Shown: positions 43,013 to 54,723, numbered from the stretch's first letter. The stretch is 64,000 nt of DNA from Parnassius smintheus behrii (GCA_036936625.1 JAUPFT010000005.1:31732376-31796375), one strand, 5' to 3'. The notes: generated by a model from the letters alone, not told the origin. Numbers and translations: made by a program.

Positions 43013-43320
43013 GTTTTTTTTTATATAGGATAGGGTGACAAACGAGCACACAGTCCACCTGATGGCAAGTGGTTGGCCCATAGACATCTACATCTTCGAT
43101 TGCAAATGCAGATGCGTTGTCACCCGTAAGGACTAAGATGCAGTGCCTCGTTTCCAGTAAAAAGGATCTCCGGTTCTCTACACTCACCATACGAAACACA
43201 GCAGCATTAAGCTACTATTTTACGCTGGTACTCTGTGAGAGCGTGGTCCTTCCCCGGTCGAGCCGACCCATTCGTGCTACAACTATACTACTAATATAAC
43301 TACAGCATGGCTCTACCACG
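43013..43320 (-). mobile_element. Family A SINE-like element, minus strand
   Basis: Well-preserved copy with two short deletions near 43075-43100. It runs from TTATATAGGATAGGGTGAC to GCATGGCTCTACCACG. Confidence 0.8.
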
Positions 43321-43439
43321 CATAATTGGTTCATGAAATTTAGAGGACTTCATATTTCATTTAAAACTTCCCACGAGTTCATCATATTTTAATAGAAGGT
43401 AAGTCAGGAATTTCTATAATTGTAAGCCGTTTACACTTT

Positions 43440-43625
43440 AAACCGTGTAATGGCACTGTAAGAGTATCCACTACTATCGTCCCGTGAGTGTCGTGAGATG
43501 GTACAGAGGGAACCGGAAACAGGAGATAGACAGCATCTTCCCGATCACAACTCAAAATTATAAAAAAAAACTGTAGTTGCCAACCCGCCTAATACCGTTA
43601 TAGTAAATATGGCAAAATCTTTAAG
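43440..43625 (+). repeat. RTE-like LINE 3' UTR remnant, plus strand
   Basis: TAAGAGTATCCACTACTATCG, AACAGGAGATAGACAGCATC, CGATCACAACTCAAAATTATAA and GTTGCCAACCCGCC give the same order as at 50195-50350. The terminal CTATGTTCAGCAATGGAC part is missing. Confidence 0.6.
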
Positions 43626-43639
43626 TCAGCCGCCGTAGA

Positions 43640-43912
43640 GTCTACATCACCTGAGGATGCCTCGTGTAGAGGCGAAGCACGTGTCGTATTTTCGTCGATG
43701 GTGTGTATTACCTGGAATAGTGGTGTTGCAAGTAGTGGTACCGGGAGTAGTGGTGCTGGGACTAGTGGTAACGGAATTAGTGCACGCAATTGAAGGAGGG
43801 CGGGAGGTGCTCTTCAATCCAGGTAAGACACATCAATGTATTTAGTTAGCAGAAGGTCGCATATTAATTAATATTTTTTTTATAATGGATTTCCGCAAAG
43901 TAACGCTTGGTT
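43640..43912. repeat. Dispersed repeat shared with 54730-54870 and 34346-34508
   Basis: GTAACGGAATTAGTGCACGC, GCGGGAGGTGCTCTTCAATC and CCAGGTAAGACACATCA occur again at 54770-54835 in the same order. The inverted GGATTTCCGCAAAGTAACGC at 43889-43908 corresponds to the 34.4-kb hairpin family. A GTAGTGGT-type triplet-rich run (43722-43770) is translated as Val-rich sequence but is probably not coding. Confidence 0.45.
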
Positions 43913-44770
43913 CGTCGTCGAACGTCTATCAATTATCTTTAAGATCATCCAATATCAAGCACTCGCTAAGTTAATAATGTCAGGGAACCGAATCGCAAAG
44001 AGTATTTTTAAAATTAGTTTACTCGTTTTTAATACGATTTCATTTTTATAAGAATTGAAGCTACTTTACATGGTATTCGAAGATTAGATCGTAAACATTA
44101 AAAAACGTTTTCTTTGTGTATAGAAAGGAATTAATGCGATGTTCCCTTCTTCGTGTAATGTGTAACTAAGTAATCAAATAACATTAGATCTCTCCTAATC
44201 CTCGGTTAATACGGTTTTGTTCGACAGTCTCATGCTCTGCTACGCCCCCGTTTAAATATTTGCTCGTCTTTTATGTGCTTATCGTGATGCATAACACTAT
44301 TGTTAGATATTGAAGAGGCTTTTGTGTAAAAATCTTTATTTCTACACAAAAAAGGAAGAACTAAAAAGCATCCCGTTCAGAGCACGTGACGTATGATTGA
44401 TAGTCACACAACTTTTTGCCTAATATCTGTTCACAGCTTTTTGCCTATTATAAGTTGATGATGATAGATAATTACGATTAACGTTGATATTATAACTTTC
44501 AAAGTTAATAAGTTTTATGACACAGTTGTATCAGAGATATTTTCTGCCTTGCCGGTAGATGGCGCGATGTGTTTGATTCCGAATTCACTCCAGTCTCTCT
44601 ACAAAGCTCGACCAAAGTGCCATCTTTTGAGTCCTAATTTTGTGATTTTCTTTTTTGGTACTTACTCAACATGTATTGGTATTATTTTGGAATATGTCAT
44701 CTTGGTCTATAAATATGAAACTTGAATCTTCGTTTCACCTATACAATTTTTTTGCGTGTTAGAACTATAC
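43913..44770. other. No recognisable gene
   Basis: AT-rich sequence, no family resemblance. Confidence 0.4.
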
Positions 44771-44930
44771 TGCAGCGATACATAGCGTTATAAGCACAAA
44801 ATGAGTCGGCTCGACCGGGAAAGGACCACGCTCTCGCAAATTACCAGCGTGAAATAGCTTTATGCTGCTGTTTGTATGGTGAGTGTCGAGAACTGGAGAC
44901 TGATTTTACTGGAAATCAAGCATCGTATGA
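44771..44930 (+). mobile_element. Family A fragment (5' half), plus strand
   Basis: CTGCAGCGATACATAGCG, GAGTCGGCTCGACCGGGAAAG and GAACTGGAGACTGATTTTACTGG match the 5' half of family A. The 3' half is missing. Confidence 0.7.
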
Positions 44931-45602
44931 AAATGAGCTAAATTGGTCAAGTCATACAGAAGTTACGTGATCACCAAAGACTATTCCACTATGGTGATCA
45001 CTAACAGACGTATCCATGATACAAATAAAGATTTAACGATTCACTTTATGGTATATTTATACCACCGTAATTAAAAATCTACCTAATCACGCTTTTCATT
45101 TATCAGGCTTTCATCAAGTTATGTAACGGCAGTTCTTTTGAGTTCTTAGAATTGCACTTAAAGGTAACGTACCTATTTATTGGGAAGAGATTAACACTGA
45201 TTGTCTCTATTTTTTCAATTCATTACTTTTATCTTAGGCTTATACCGATCAATGTACTTGCATTACGCTTGATCCACGATCCCTAAGTGTGAACATCTGT
45301 ATTTGCGTATCGCGCTCCCACTCGTACACCTATTGCAGCAAAGCCGTATTCAAATAACTTTAATCACATAAGTACACAAATCCCTTCTCGCGTATAAAGA
45401 ATTATAATTATTCATACGCGGACGCTATAGTACAATCCTTTCCGTCTGTCGGCCTGTGTTTGCACAATGATCGGATACAATGATTTAGTACTAATGTATT
45501 AATTTAGTAAATTTTACTTCTGAATTACTTTCACCAAAAAATTTCATTTTATTTTCATTAATTTGATAATGGGCTTTTGTAGACATTTCAAGTAGCATAA
45601 TA
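44931..45602. other. No recognisable gene
   Basis: No coding or repeat similarity. A TGGTGATCAC word occurs inside ACTATTCCACTATGGTGATCAC near 44980. Confidence 0.4.
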
Positions 45603-45847
45603 TTCGATTCCCGCCGGCACCAATGAAATTACAAATACAATTTTAAGTGCTGATTTACCACGTCCCTGGCGGTGAAGGAAAACATTGTAAGGAGAAGAAT
45701 AAAAAATAAATTTGAGGACGTGTGAAGTTCGCCAACACGCATTGGGACAGCAGCGCGGCAAACACTTCCTTGCCCTAAAACCCTCTCAGAAATGAGAGAA
45801 GGCCTGTGCCCAGCCCAGTGGGACGTATATAGGCTGTAACTTTAATA
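45603..45847 (+). mobile_element. Family B SINE, plus strand, head truncated at the B box
   Basis: The copy begins in the B box (ATTCGATTCCCGCCGGC) and continues through the full body (CCCTGGCGGTGAAGG, GTGAAGTTCGCCAAC, CCCTCTCAGAAATGAG) to GGACGTATATAGGCTGTAAC. Loss of the A box is typical 5' truncation. Confidence 0.8.
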
Positions 45848-47087
45848 CGCTGTACAATTAGTTCACCTAATTTAAAAAAAAAAACAGATTCTTTTAGTGA
45901 TGCTTTCGAAGGATGGGCGTATGGTTTCGCTCAACTGCTTCCTAATTAGAAAAAGCCTTTTTACTATCCGTAATTTTTTTCTGCTTGTCCTATTTAGATA
46001 CTAAATAGGTACACGAATTTAGTGACGAAAAAAAATGTAATATGCCAATTACTCTAGTTTATTATTTAAATTTGACTACCTATTTCAGCATTATTTTTAG
46101 GGCAAAGTAGCATTCAAACAGGCTTATTGCCTTATTGAACTTATAGAAGGATTCTTTTTTAAAAATTCGATTAAAACGTGTCAACCATTAAACCCTTTTA
46201 TTCACATAGTATTTTTTATTAAATGTAAGTAAGTAGGCATGTGATAGGTGATCAATAAAATTATCCGACATTACGCTTCTCGTGCGCAATCGGTCGAAAA
46301 TGTAAAGCGGGGCTCTCCATTTCGTGCATGGCGGAACAGATCGGTGTGACACGTTATAATATGACACTTACACGTAGTTTTTTATACGGATGTGCGCATC
46401 GTTTTCATCTGTCAAAAGTGTGAAGGAATATACTTCATCCTTGTAATGATTGAGTTGTTTTATTTTGTGAGATTTTGTTGTTGAACAAAAGCTGTGCTGT
46501 AATTTAATGTGTAATTTTGACGACTATATTGTATGTAAATAAACATAATGTGAAATGCGACGTATGTATACGTAAGTTATACCTTTTTTCTTTTTAAACA
46601 CTAATATTAGGTGAGCTTACTGTTAATACTAGTTTTAATTCTAAGTACCTATGTAAGTACTATTAGCTGGTTTATGTTTAGCAGTAGACTTTGGGAAGCT
46701 GTAATGAATGAATGAAAAGAATGAATGTTAGGTACTATTAGAAAAATATCCTACGATTAATATTACAAATATATTATGAGCTTTTTTTTAAAAATAGAAT
46801 GTGAGCGGATGTTCAACTTGTTCTCTTGCTTACGCAATTAATCATAATCAGCAATAAACATCAATCAGCAATATCACAATTTGACCATACCGTAGTACGA
46901 CTCACTAATTATCACACATAAGTGTAACCTGATGGACGTAAAACATCGAAAAAATTAAAAGTATGCAAATTAACAGCAACACTGCTATCTCATGTGACAC
47001 AGAGCAGTCTCTTCTCAATACCACCTTCTTTGCTTAACTAGAAGAAATGACTCGTAAGGACTGAATAAGTTATTCGCCTGCGCGTAC
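45848..47087. other. No recognisable gene
   Basis: Mostly AT-rich. A GC-richer single-copy piece at 46290-46400 includes GTAAAGCGGGGCTCTCC and GTGCATGGCGGAAC. No coding evidence. Confidence 0.35.
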
Positions 47088-47095
47088 CTTATACT

Positions 47096-47578
47096 TAGGG
47101 CTGCCATCCGTCCGGGTTTCCACGGATTTGTCCTAGTTTGGAAGACGTCCGGGAAGCGTCTGGGCGGGGTTTAAATCGTAGTCCGGGTGCAACCCAGACT
47201 AAAATAAAAGTCCGGGTTTTCAATCAGATCTCATTTAATTTTATTAACTGAGTAACTAATATTTGGTTTGTTTATCTTTTATTTAATACCAAAGAAGGTT
47301 GAAAAATAAAGCAAAATTACTCACTTGTCGTCACAAGAACGATTAAACACACTATTTCATGCAACAAAAGAGGCTTAAAATTAATGTTTTCTTCTATCAA
47401 GTACGGAATAAAATATATTTTAATCAAGATGTAAGTAAATGAAATTTTATTATAGTGAATGTGAATGAAAATAATGAATTTGAGTTATAGTGTTATATAA
47501 ATCAATGGGTGAAATCTCCAAAATCCGGGGAACTTACGCTTCCGGTCCTGGGGGCAGGTTTTAGAGATGGCAGCCCTA
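47096..47578. mobile_element. hAT-like non-autonomous element (MITE), 483 bp, with 8-bp flanking repeats
   Basis: The perfect terminal inverted repeats TAGGGCTGCCATC (47096-47108) and GATGGCAGCCCTA (47566-47578) enclose a non-coding AT-rich body. Subterminal CCGTCCGGG/CCGGGG and GTCCGGGT motifs occur near both ends. The flanks CTTATACT (47088-47095) and CTCATAGT (47579-47586) agree at six of eight positions, which is what an old 8-bp target-site duplication would look like. hAT elements make 8-bp duplications and often start with (C/T)AGGG. No transposase. Confidence 0.65.
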
Positions 47579-47589
47579 CTCATAGTACT

Positions 47590-48594
47590 AAAACGAGTGA
47601 TCTCAGATCCTCCTCACTTCTTCGTATTTTCTTTCATTTTATACCATAATTCCCATCATTACAATAAATGTCTTCACTGTTTGTCAGCATATTTTATATG
47701 TTTATTTTAAAAACTAAATTTATCCGTAAGAAAAATAAATGCGAAACGATAATAGATTTCTCGTATCCACCAGATGTGCGTTAAACGTTATCAAGAGGGT
47801 TAACCGTGACCTCATAAAAAGTGGAATTTATTTCATCTCACGACCCTTGCCCCGAAACTAAGACAGCGGAGAAAATAATAGAAAATAACGTAATTAAAAT
47901 CCAACCCTTGCTGTCGTTGCGCAGTTCTATAGAGGGCTAAAATAGGAGCGAGAACGCGTGACCGATGCAATGAAATAGTAGTATAGCGAGGCCGGCAGCC
48001 GGGAACCCGGGAATGAACATCGGGGGCGTGTGCAACTCAAGGATGGGCTAAGCGATCTTTAATGGTTCTGTTACACCGTTTTTAAAAGTTCAAGCATATG
48101 ACGACGTTAATTTGCCTTTTAAGTAATAAATATCTGTTTCCGTTTCCGTTGAAACAGGTAAATTTGATAATTATAGCTCTAAAACATTCAGTTCTGTCAG
48201 TTTGTTATAATTTACATTTTACAATATGGTGTTGCCTTAAACGTTTTATTGTTAATTAACAGGATTGTAAAAACTAGTGGTCACTAGCCGTAATTCGAAC
48301 TATTTCAATGTACAAATCGTAAAATCTTATTGTATACTGTTATATGATCTGAGTACCTAACCTAACAATACCCTACAATAAACCTAAGCGTCACAAAAAT
48401 TTTAGTAGTTATTTACAAAAGTACTTTTGAATACTTCATGCGCTGCCCATATCAAAGAGATTTAGCTAGATTAATTTAAAGAAAATTGTTTTAATAACAA
48501 AAAAAATGACTAAAACCCTTTTGTAGGCTCCATTCTTAGTGTTACGCCCGTAAATACTCTCACGTCTTCAATGGCATTAGCCGCTCCTACTGGT
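47590..48594. other. No recognisable gene; GC-richer single-copy part at 47800-48060
   Basis: The part from GATGTGCGTTAAACG to GGGCGTGTGCAACTC is not repeated in the window and carries GGCCGGCAGCCGGGAACCC. It could be conserved non-coding sequence. No ORF supports a gene. Confidence 0.3.
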
Positions 48595-48599
48595 AAATA

Positions 48600-48805
48600 A
48601 ATAGAACATAATATGTGATCCTATATTGTCCCGATGCTGTCGTAAGAGGCGATGGAGTAAAAATGAAGCAGGAGATGGGCAGAAGAATCTTCCTGATCCA
48701 ACTAAAAAACTGCACTTGTTAACCCGCTTTCCAAGCGTGGCAAGTGGCATAAAATATGAGAGAGGCCTACGTTGAACTGTGAAATTTTACAGGCTGTAAT
48801 GGTAA
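48600..48805 (+). repeat. RTE-like LINE 3' UTR and end, plus strand
   Basis: TGTCGTAAGAGGCGATGG, AGCAGGAGATGGGCAGAAG, ATCTTCCTGATCC, TTGTTAACCCGC and GAGAGGCCTACGTTGAAC...CAGGCTGTAATGG match the family's conserved 3' end in order. Confidence 0.65.
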
Positions 48806-49525
48806 TGAAATGTGGTACGCGTGATGATGATTATGATACGTTTGATTATAGCTTTATTTCTTCGATTAAAAATATATATAATACGTAACATATATACATA
48901 TAAATATAATAAAGATATACATATACAATATACAATAAAAATATACATATAATAAAGCGGAAGGTATTTTTTTTGTTGCTTAAACACGCCAATCTCTGGA
49001 ACTACTAGTCCGATTTGAAAGTTTTTTTTTATATATATATGATAGCCAGCTTCATGGGGAGTAGTATAGGCTTGTATAGAATTATGCTACACTTCTCAGC
49101 TAGTTTTTATAATTTTTGTAAAGCAATTCGGAAGAAAACGCGCTCCCGAACTGCTGCTTTATCCGCGTGCGCTAGTGTAATGGGAAATGATAAGTGAATA
49201 CAATTTCGTACAAAAATATTGATATTAACTCCATCTTAAAAAGAAGTCCACGATACCGTATGTCTGTTTATTATACATAAGCCACAATAAGGTATTTTAC
49301 GTGACAAAAAATGAATGAAAATTAAAAAGTGAGCGTTATTATTAGACATGACATATGGATTAATACGAACGAAAGTTACTTCATCATCAAGACAATTTTT
49401 ATGAAAATAAACTTTGTTCTTTACTGCATGTTATTTGGACGCATAGTTTAAGATATGATGAAAGATTAAATTTATTCATCGCTCGATGCGCGATGAAAAA
49501 ACCGAGAGAAAACAACAGTGAACGC
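48806..49525. other. AT-rich; scrap of a dispersed repeat
   Basis: Around 48985-49030, CACGCCAATCTCTGGAACTACTAG followed by TCCGATTTGAAAG is a widespread-looking lepidopteran repeat end (compare 21290). A TATAAATATA-type low-complexity run at 48870-48950 produces an artefactual ORF. Confidence 0.4.
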
Positions 49526-49760
49526 CTAGGTACACAAGGTGTCATTGGCTGGCTGGCTCAGAAACGTGCTATACGCGAGTGAAACCGCGGGACAAAACTC
49601 GTAATACATAAACGTGAGTGTTTTGTCAGTTGTTTTCCCAAAAGGGTAGGGCGTGACTACGGACTTCCATTTGGCACGAACCCTACACACCCCTATCACC
49701 TCCTTCTCCTTCTCTTTTAAATCTACTACCGTTTTAAAATGAGGTCCCTTTGATCGGAGA
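49526..49760 (-). pseudogene. RTE-like LINE C-terminus fragment, minus strand
   Basis: The minus-strand translation contains EVIGVCRVRAKWKSVVTPYP and continues past the usual stop to KTTDKTLTFMYYE. It corresponds to EVCQNRAKWKSVFSPYPSG in the copy at 59941-60456. Upstream residues do not match, so only the end of the element is here. The 3' UTR (ACACTCACGTTTATG) also corresponds. Confidence 0.6.
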
Positions 49761-50164
49761 AGAAACAGTAAAAGAAATCCCGCAGATTCATCACCTTTTC
49801 TAAAATAATATTCCATATGATACAATAGGACATATGGACTAATCTGTGATATAAGCAAGTTCTAAGATAAAAATTATGTAAACATTTGGAGTTTTTGGAG
49901 CTCATCCGTGCAAGGCGAACCTAAGACTGTAAAGCGAGCAAATCCTTCTTGTAACGGGAGATGCCTGTGGCCCACAATGAACTTTTATTTAGTAAAAGTT
50001 TATTATTATTTACTACAGAATTAGATGTGATATATGTTTATTATATTCCTATGGTAATAATATTTTCGTATGAACCTTTTGATTAAAAAATATTGAATAA
50101 AAACATATTGTTTTTTTTTTTAAATTTACTTTCATCAAGACATTACTATGAACGTTATTATCTA

Positions 50165-50425
50165 TACTCCAAGATTATATTAAAGAGTAGTGACAGTGTA
50201 AGACCATCCACTACCCCATGTCGTCTCGAGGTAAGAGGCGACAGAGATAAACTGAAACAAGGGATGGGCAGCAGCGTCCTGGTGATCACATCTCAAAATT
50301 ATAAAAAAATGGCGGCTTATGACTCGCGTGCGTGTCCACTATGGCAAAATCTATTCTATGAGATATTCTATGAACGAGGCCTATGTTCAGCAATGGACTA
50401 TTTTAAGCTGCAATGATATAGATGG
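50165..50425 (+). repeat. RTE-like LINE 3' UTR and end, plus strand (best copy)
   Basis: AGACCATCCACTACCCC, GTCGTCTCGAGGTAAGAGGCG, AAACAAGGGATGGGCAGC, GTGATCACATCTCAAAATT, CACTATGGCAAAATC and GAGGCCTATGTTCAGC with AATGGACTATTTTAAGC form the fullest version of this 3' end in the window. It ends at GATATAGATGGATGGATGG, a tail of short G-A-T repeats. No coding part is attached. Confidence 0.68.
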
Positions 50426-51240
50426 ATGGATGGATGTTTCGATCAACAATACCAATGGCTGTAATATTGTCCTGCACCAACATTATACTGAATTACCTTT
50501 TACACCATCTGGGAAAAAATAGGGAGTAACATGTGAACAGAGTAGAAGCCTATGGCACTAATACTTCACAAAAAATAAAAACAAATATATTGAATTAAAT
50601 AAAATTAAAATCTATCGAAATTCAAATCATATCCACCCTACTTTACGAACGGCAATAAACAATAAATTCAGTAGGCATCTTTGACCTCATTTTACTTTAC
50701 TCACGTCACTTCGCAGGCTCACAGGCTCAAAGACAAAAGTCAAAGTATTTGTTAAAAAAATTTCACATTTTTGTAAAATATCAGTGCCATAGGTTTCCAC
50801 TCCGTGTGCTATTATTTATTCTGTGACTCCGTTTAAACGTGACACCCTGTTTTTTCCAGACGGTAAAAAAGGTCATCCAGCATATTATATCCTCTACCGA
50901 GAGAGGTGTTCTGTGTAGTAAGCATTTCCCAGTTAAATATGCCTTACCCATCTAATATTTTAGTACTACTACGTTTTAAATCCATGACAGCAAGAAACTG
51001 TATCATAAACTGGCACATCACTCATCTTATGCTGCATACGTGTATTTATATTAGTCTTTAATTCAATTATTTTCTTTCAAAATATATGAATTTCGCATAA
51101 CAAATGTTTACGGTAAAATCAATTTTCCGCGTCTGTATTATTATCGATAATTTTGAATGTTATCACAGATAAATAACAGAAGCTCGGCTTGCATCAAACC
51201 GAACGTGAGGAGGCGGAGTTGAGCACCGGAGTCACCTAGA
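50426..51240. other. No recognisable gene
   Basis: AT-rich. No family resemblance. Confidence 0.4.
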
Positions 51241-51598
51241 CTTAGGGTTGCCAGCCCTATATGTATTAAAATAACCTATTGTGCAGTACTTCTATAAAAT
51301 ATATTAAATAACATATAGTAGGCATATTTCAAACTATTACAACTACTTATAAAACCCTGTTTTGATTGCTAAAACGACTTATAAATTAAAATGCATGTAA
51401 AAGCTCTCCCAATGCACTTTTTTTTAAATATGTATTTAATTTTTTTCTGCACCTAAATGATGTTTATGTCGTACATTTTTGTTATCTTTTCTCAGCTTAT
51501 CGATCGCTCTTAATGGTTTTTTGGCATAAAAATAACTTCTTTTTGAAGATTGGCTTAGGTATTTCTTGGTACTTTTAGATAGGTTTACCTGGTATAAT

Positions 51599-51626
51599 TA
51601 AGGGCACACCGACTGATGTGCCCTTA
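51599..51626. repeat. Perfect 10-bp stem-loop
   Basis: TAAGGGCACA (51599-51608) pairs with TGTGCCCTTA (51617-51626) across the loop CCGACTGA. The role is unknown. It could be a chance palindrome or the hairpin of a small element. Confidence 0.6.
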
Positions 51627-52091
51627 GTAAATTAATTGCATACTTAACATTCTCCTCTACGGGAAATGTTAATACATAAATATATCTGAGGATATCAGAG
51701 TACAAGTGCAATGTGTACAAAAGTACAATGTGATGACCTACAAGAATCCACGCCGATTTAGAAGAGTAACGTTTGAACCATCACAAGAACGTATAATTTT
51801 TGACGGCCACGGATTTTTAATGAAAAATTGAAGATTAAGGTACGTTGTACGACGGATGATATGATCACAAACATTATAACATTTACTGGATCCAAGAGAT
51901 ACCTGAGACAGGATATAAAGTAAGATTGGCGACCCGCCCGGCTTTTCCTAGGTGGTGTTATTTAAATATAAGATAATTAATCTATTTCATGTAATCATAT
52001 CATCATCATATAATCTAGATCATGTCTTGCAATTCTCTCTATCTGTTTGTGAAATTACATCACATTTTACACGTTAGCATTGATTTTATTG

Positions 52092-52095
<4 letters not shown>

Positions 52096-52184
<89 letters not shown>
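52096..52184. repeat. (AT)n microsatellite, ~89 bp
   Basis: Uninterrupted AT dinucleotide repeats. The Ile/Tyr ORF across it is an artefact. Confidence 0.95.
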
Positions 52185-52186
<2 letters not shown>

Positions 52187-52224
52187 CAATTTTCTATGAT
52201 GACTAACAAAACAGGAAGATCATT

Positions 52225-52290
52225 TTTTTCCTCAAAAACTTCATCATCATTATCATCGCAGCCCATCACAAGCCCACTTCAGAACATGCT
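52225..52290 (-). repeat. RTE/SINE-type 3' end scrap with CATCATCATTATCATC
   Basis: TTCATCATCATTATCATCGCAGCCCATCACAAGCCCAC...CAGAACATG resembles the decayed minus-sense 3' end of the family at 36010. Confidence 0.4.
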
Positions 52291-52392
52291 CTCGCTTAAA
52301 ATATTTATTACTCATTAAATTTAAGAGAAGCGAAAATATTTATGTTGTTTTTACTGATAGATATTTTTTAATTTGCCATAAAATACTATAAT

Positions 52393-52650
52393 ATTGAATA
52401 AAACTAAATTTACGGATTGAATATCATCTATTGAATATTGAATATCATATATTGAATATCAAAAACTGAAGATAGCCGGGCTAACAATGACATTGGGACG
52501 TCAAACATCTCAGCCCCCCCCCCCCCCCCCCGAGACCATGGGTGCTGTAAAGCACCCGAAACGTCGGGAATTAAAAATAAGTGAAATCAGTTAAATAAAC
52601 GCGATAGAATCCGTAAATTTAGTTTTATTCAATGTGTAGTGTTCGCGTAA
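52393..52650. mobile_element. Decayed fold-back element related to 60903-61195
   Basis: The outer ends 52393-52418 and 52608-52633 are perfect 26-bp inverted copies (ATTGAATAAAACTAAATTTACGG and complement). The right half carries ACGTCAAACATCTCAGCCCC, GACCATGGGTGCTGTAAAGC, CGAAACGTCGGGAATT and CAATGTGTAGTGTTCGCG as in the 61-kb element and its flank. The left half has been replaced by TTGAATATC repeats. An 18-C run lies at 52513-52530, where the intact copy has GTCCCGCCC. Confidence 0.65.
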
Positions 52651-52709
52651 ATTTAAGAAATCATTATACTATAATATTTACGTCAAAATTATATGTTGGC
52701 AACCCTATT

Positions 52710-53310
52710 TAGAATGTTCCGACCTGCTTCGATCACGTTTTATATTGTTTTAGTAACTCTGCGATTGAGCGTAAACTGGCAGCCGCTAATGATTACCAAT
52801 ATTTTCTTATTATTTTTTTGTATCAAAGTGTTACTCTAGCGAATAAATGATGATGGTAGCAAGAAATAGCAGCCCAGTTAAACAATAAAATAATTAATAA
52901 TTTCAGAAAATACTACACAAATTTGGAAATATACACTCTTTTTCTATTTGATTTGTTTTTATAGATGACGATTTTTTTAAATGTACAAGGTAGATTGTCA
53001 ACGCAGTTTCAAATACGTAAGAGTACTTGAAATTCCGTTTTTTATAATAAAATATCTATATATTTGAAGAGAACCACGTCTTAACCGACAAACTCATCAG
53101 CAAATATTATGAAAATAAACATCTATAGATGAAAGAGCGTCCTTCAAGCTGATTTCCACCCCAACGATATCCTGAATTTAATAATGTCAAGATTTAGTGA
53201 GGAATTTGGTGACAATTAGTGAATTCAGAAAAAAATCGTGAAAATACTTAACTTCAGCCCTTGTTTTAAGAGGATAAAGACTTGAATTTAAGCTAGCGGC
53301 ACTGACCTCT
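52710..53310. other. AT-rich, no recognisable content
   Basis: No coding or repeat similarity was seen. Confidence 0.4.
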
Positions 53311-53311
53311 A

Positions 53312-53908
53312 TCCTATACTATTAAACGAGCAATTCTTGTATATATATATATATAATCGGGATCTCGGAAACGGCTCCAACGATTTTCATAAAATTTAGT
53401 GTCCAGGGAATTTCGGGGATAATAAATCGATCTAGCTAGGATTTATTTTTAGAAAATGTCTTTTTGTCCGTGTTTTTAGGCAATGAAAAACTGCTACAAT
53501 ATCGTTAGAATAAGAAGGTAAATTTTGACAAATTTTTAATGATTATAAATAGCTTAATTGGTATAATGGTCGGTCACAGAATCTTAAAACCCCGGATCGA
53601 GCCCAGACCGACCGACCGACTTATTTTAATTTTTTTTTTCATGTTCCTTTCTTTTTTGAGAAAATCTATTTTTAGAGCCCTTTTTTTAGTATTTTTTAAA
53701 AACACGAAAATTTAAATTAAAATAATTGCACTCATGATTTTTTATTCAAATAACCAGTTCCGTTTTTTCTGTTATGTCGCTAAGATCAAAAAATATTATT
53801 TATATTTCATCAGTATGTAATTTGTATCTAAATATAATTTCCAAAACACACGAATTAAAAAAATCGAGCGAAAAATACCGAGCAAAGCTCGGTCAACCAG
53901 GTACTATA
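53312..53908 (+). mobile_element. Helitron-like non-autonomous element (candidate)
   Basis: The left end TCCTATACTATTAAACGAGC follows an A, and the right end has a GC-rich hairpin CCGAG-CAAAG-CTCGG (53878-53892) about 12 bases before ACTA followed by T. A 5' TC, a hairpin shortly before a CT-rich 3' end and insertion between A and T are Helitron features, but the canonical CTRR terminus is not exact here. The segment AATCGGGATCTCGGAAACGGC is familiar from lepidopteran repeats. A tRNA-like piece (TTAATTGGTATAATGGTCGG...GGATCGAGCCC, 53553-53607) lies inside, perhaps an old SINE insertion. Confidence 0.4.
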
Positions 53909-54720
53909 TACAAGTACGCTGGACTGGCTATACGATACAAAATGACTGTGCCAATTTGAAGCGCCGCCAAAGGATGTCTTGAAAAATAAAATTGACATAA
54001 TATGCCAGTCTGTTGTCTTATTTATTTTGTCTTATTTCACAAATCTGTATTTTGAACTTTTAAACTAAAAAACGAAAGTATTTTGTTGTTTGATTGTGTA
54101 TAATATTAGTTACATAATAAGAATTATTTTTATTAATAATGAGAGTGTCCGTAATTTGTAAAACTCGTTACCAAAAGAAATGTGGTATAACATTTCACAA
54201 GTAAGTGAATTTGCAGCAAATATTAAACAAATTAAAACTATTTGATAATATAAGTACTTGAAAATTTGTTACTAATGAACCTAGACTAAAATTATGGCTT
54301 AAAAGCATAAATATTGTGAATTGGCGTCCGAAACAAAATGATCATGTTTGGAACAAATAGATTATTATTTCGAATGCTTTTTTTATTTCTTCTTTCCTCA
54401 TTTTCCACCAAACTCAAGGGCCATAGCCAAGTGTCGAAAAATCGCCTGATGATGTCGAGCCACGTTGGATGTGTGTTAGTGGGCTGCGGCTAGAGGAGAT
54501 TCTTTTGGAGTCGTAAAGGAACAGGAGTGTTGGTATGGCGATTGGCGATGCGCCACTTGACTATCTTTCGCGACTTTGGTGAGGCTGCACCACTTGATCT
54601 TTCCAAGTGCTCGTTTTTCCCTGGCTCCATTCACATATCGGGCTCTGGGAGTCCGTAGTGCAGGTCATATCTCTATAAATGTTTCCTCGGTTTAAGATCT
54701 TTGTAGAATAATTGATAGAA
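53909..54720. other. No recognisable gene
   Basis: AT-rich to 54370, then a GC-richer stretch (54420-54660, e.g. GTCGAGCCACGTTGGATGTG) that has no recognisable translation and no second copy in the window. Confidence 0.35.
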
Positions 54721-54723
54721 TCA

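Larger units (their letters stand above)
51243..52707. mobile_element. Possible inverted-repeat element, ~1.46 kb, containing later insertions
   Basis: TAGGGTTGCCA (51243-51253) and TGGCAACCCTA (52697-52707) form a perfect 11-bp inverted pair of the same type as the hAT-like ends at 47 kb. The flanks CCTAGACT and TTTAGAAT agree at five of eight positions. The interior holds the AT microsatellite, an old repeat scrap with GGCGACCCGCCCGGC (51931) and the fold-back relative at 52393. No transposase is visible. An alternative is two unrelated ends. Confidence 0.3.

Noticed and set aside
43657..43845. Val-rich ORF with LVHAIEGGREVLFNPGKTH as part of a gene
   Set aside because: The same word set recurs at 54.77 kb within a short dispersed repeat. 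No longer frame or known protein is present.
47096..47578. piggyBac-type element
   Set aside because: The flanks are not TTAA; the near-matching 8-bp flanks fit hAT better.
52060..52269. Ile/Tyr-repeat protein ORF
   Set aside because: Produced by translation of the AT microsatellite; the same artefact occurs at 59265-59619.
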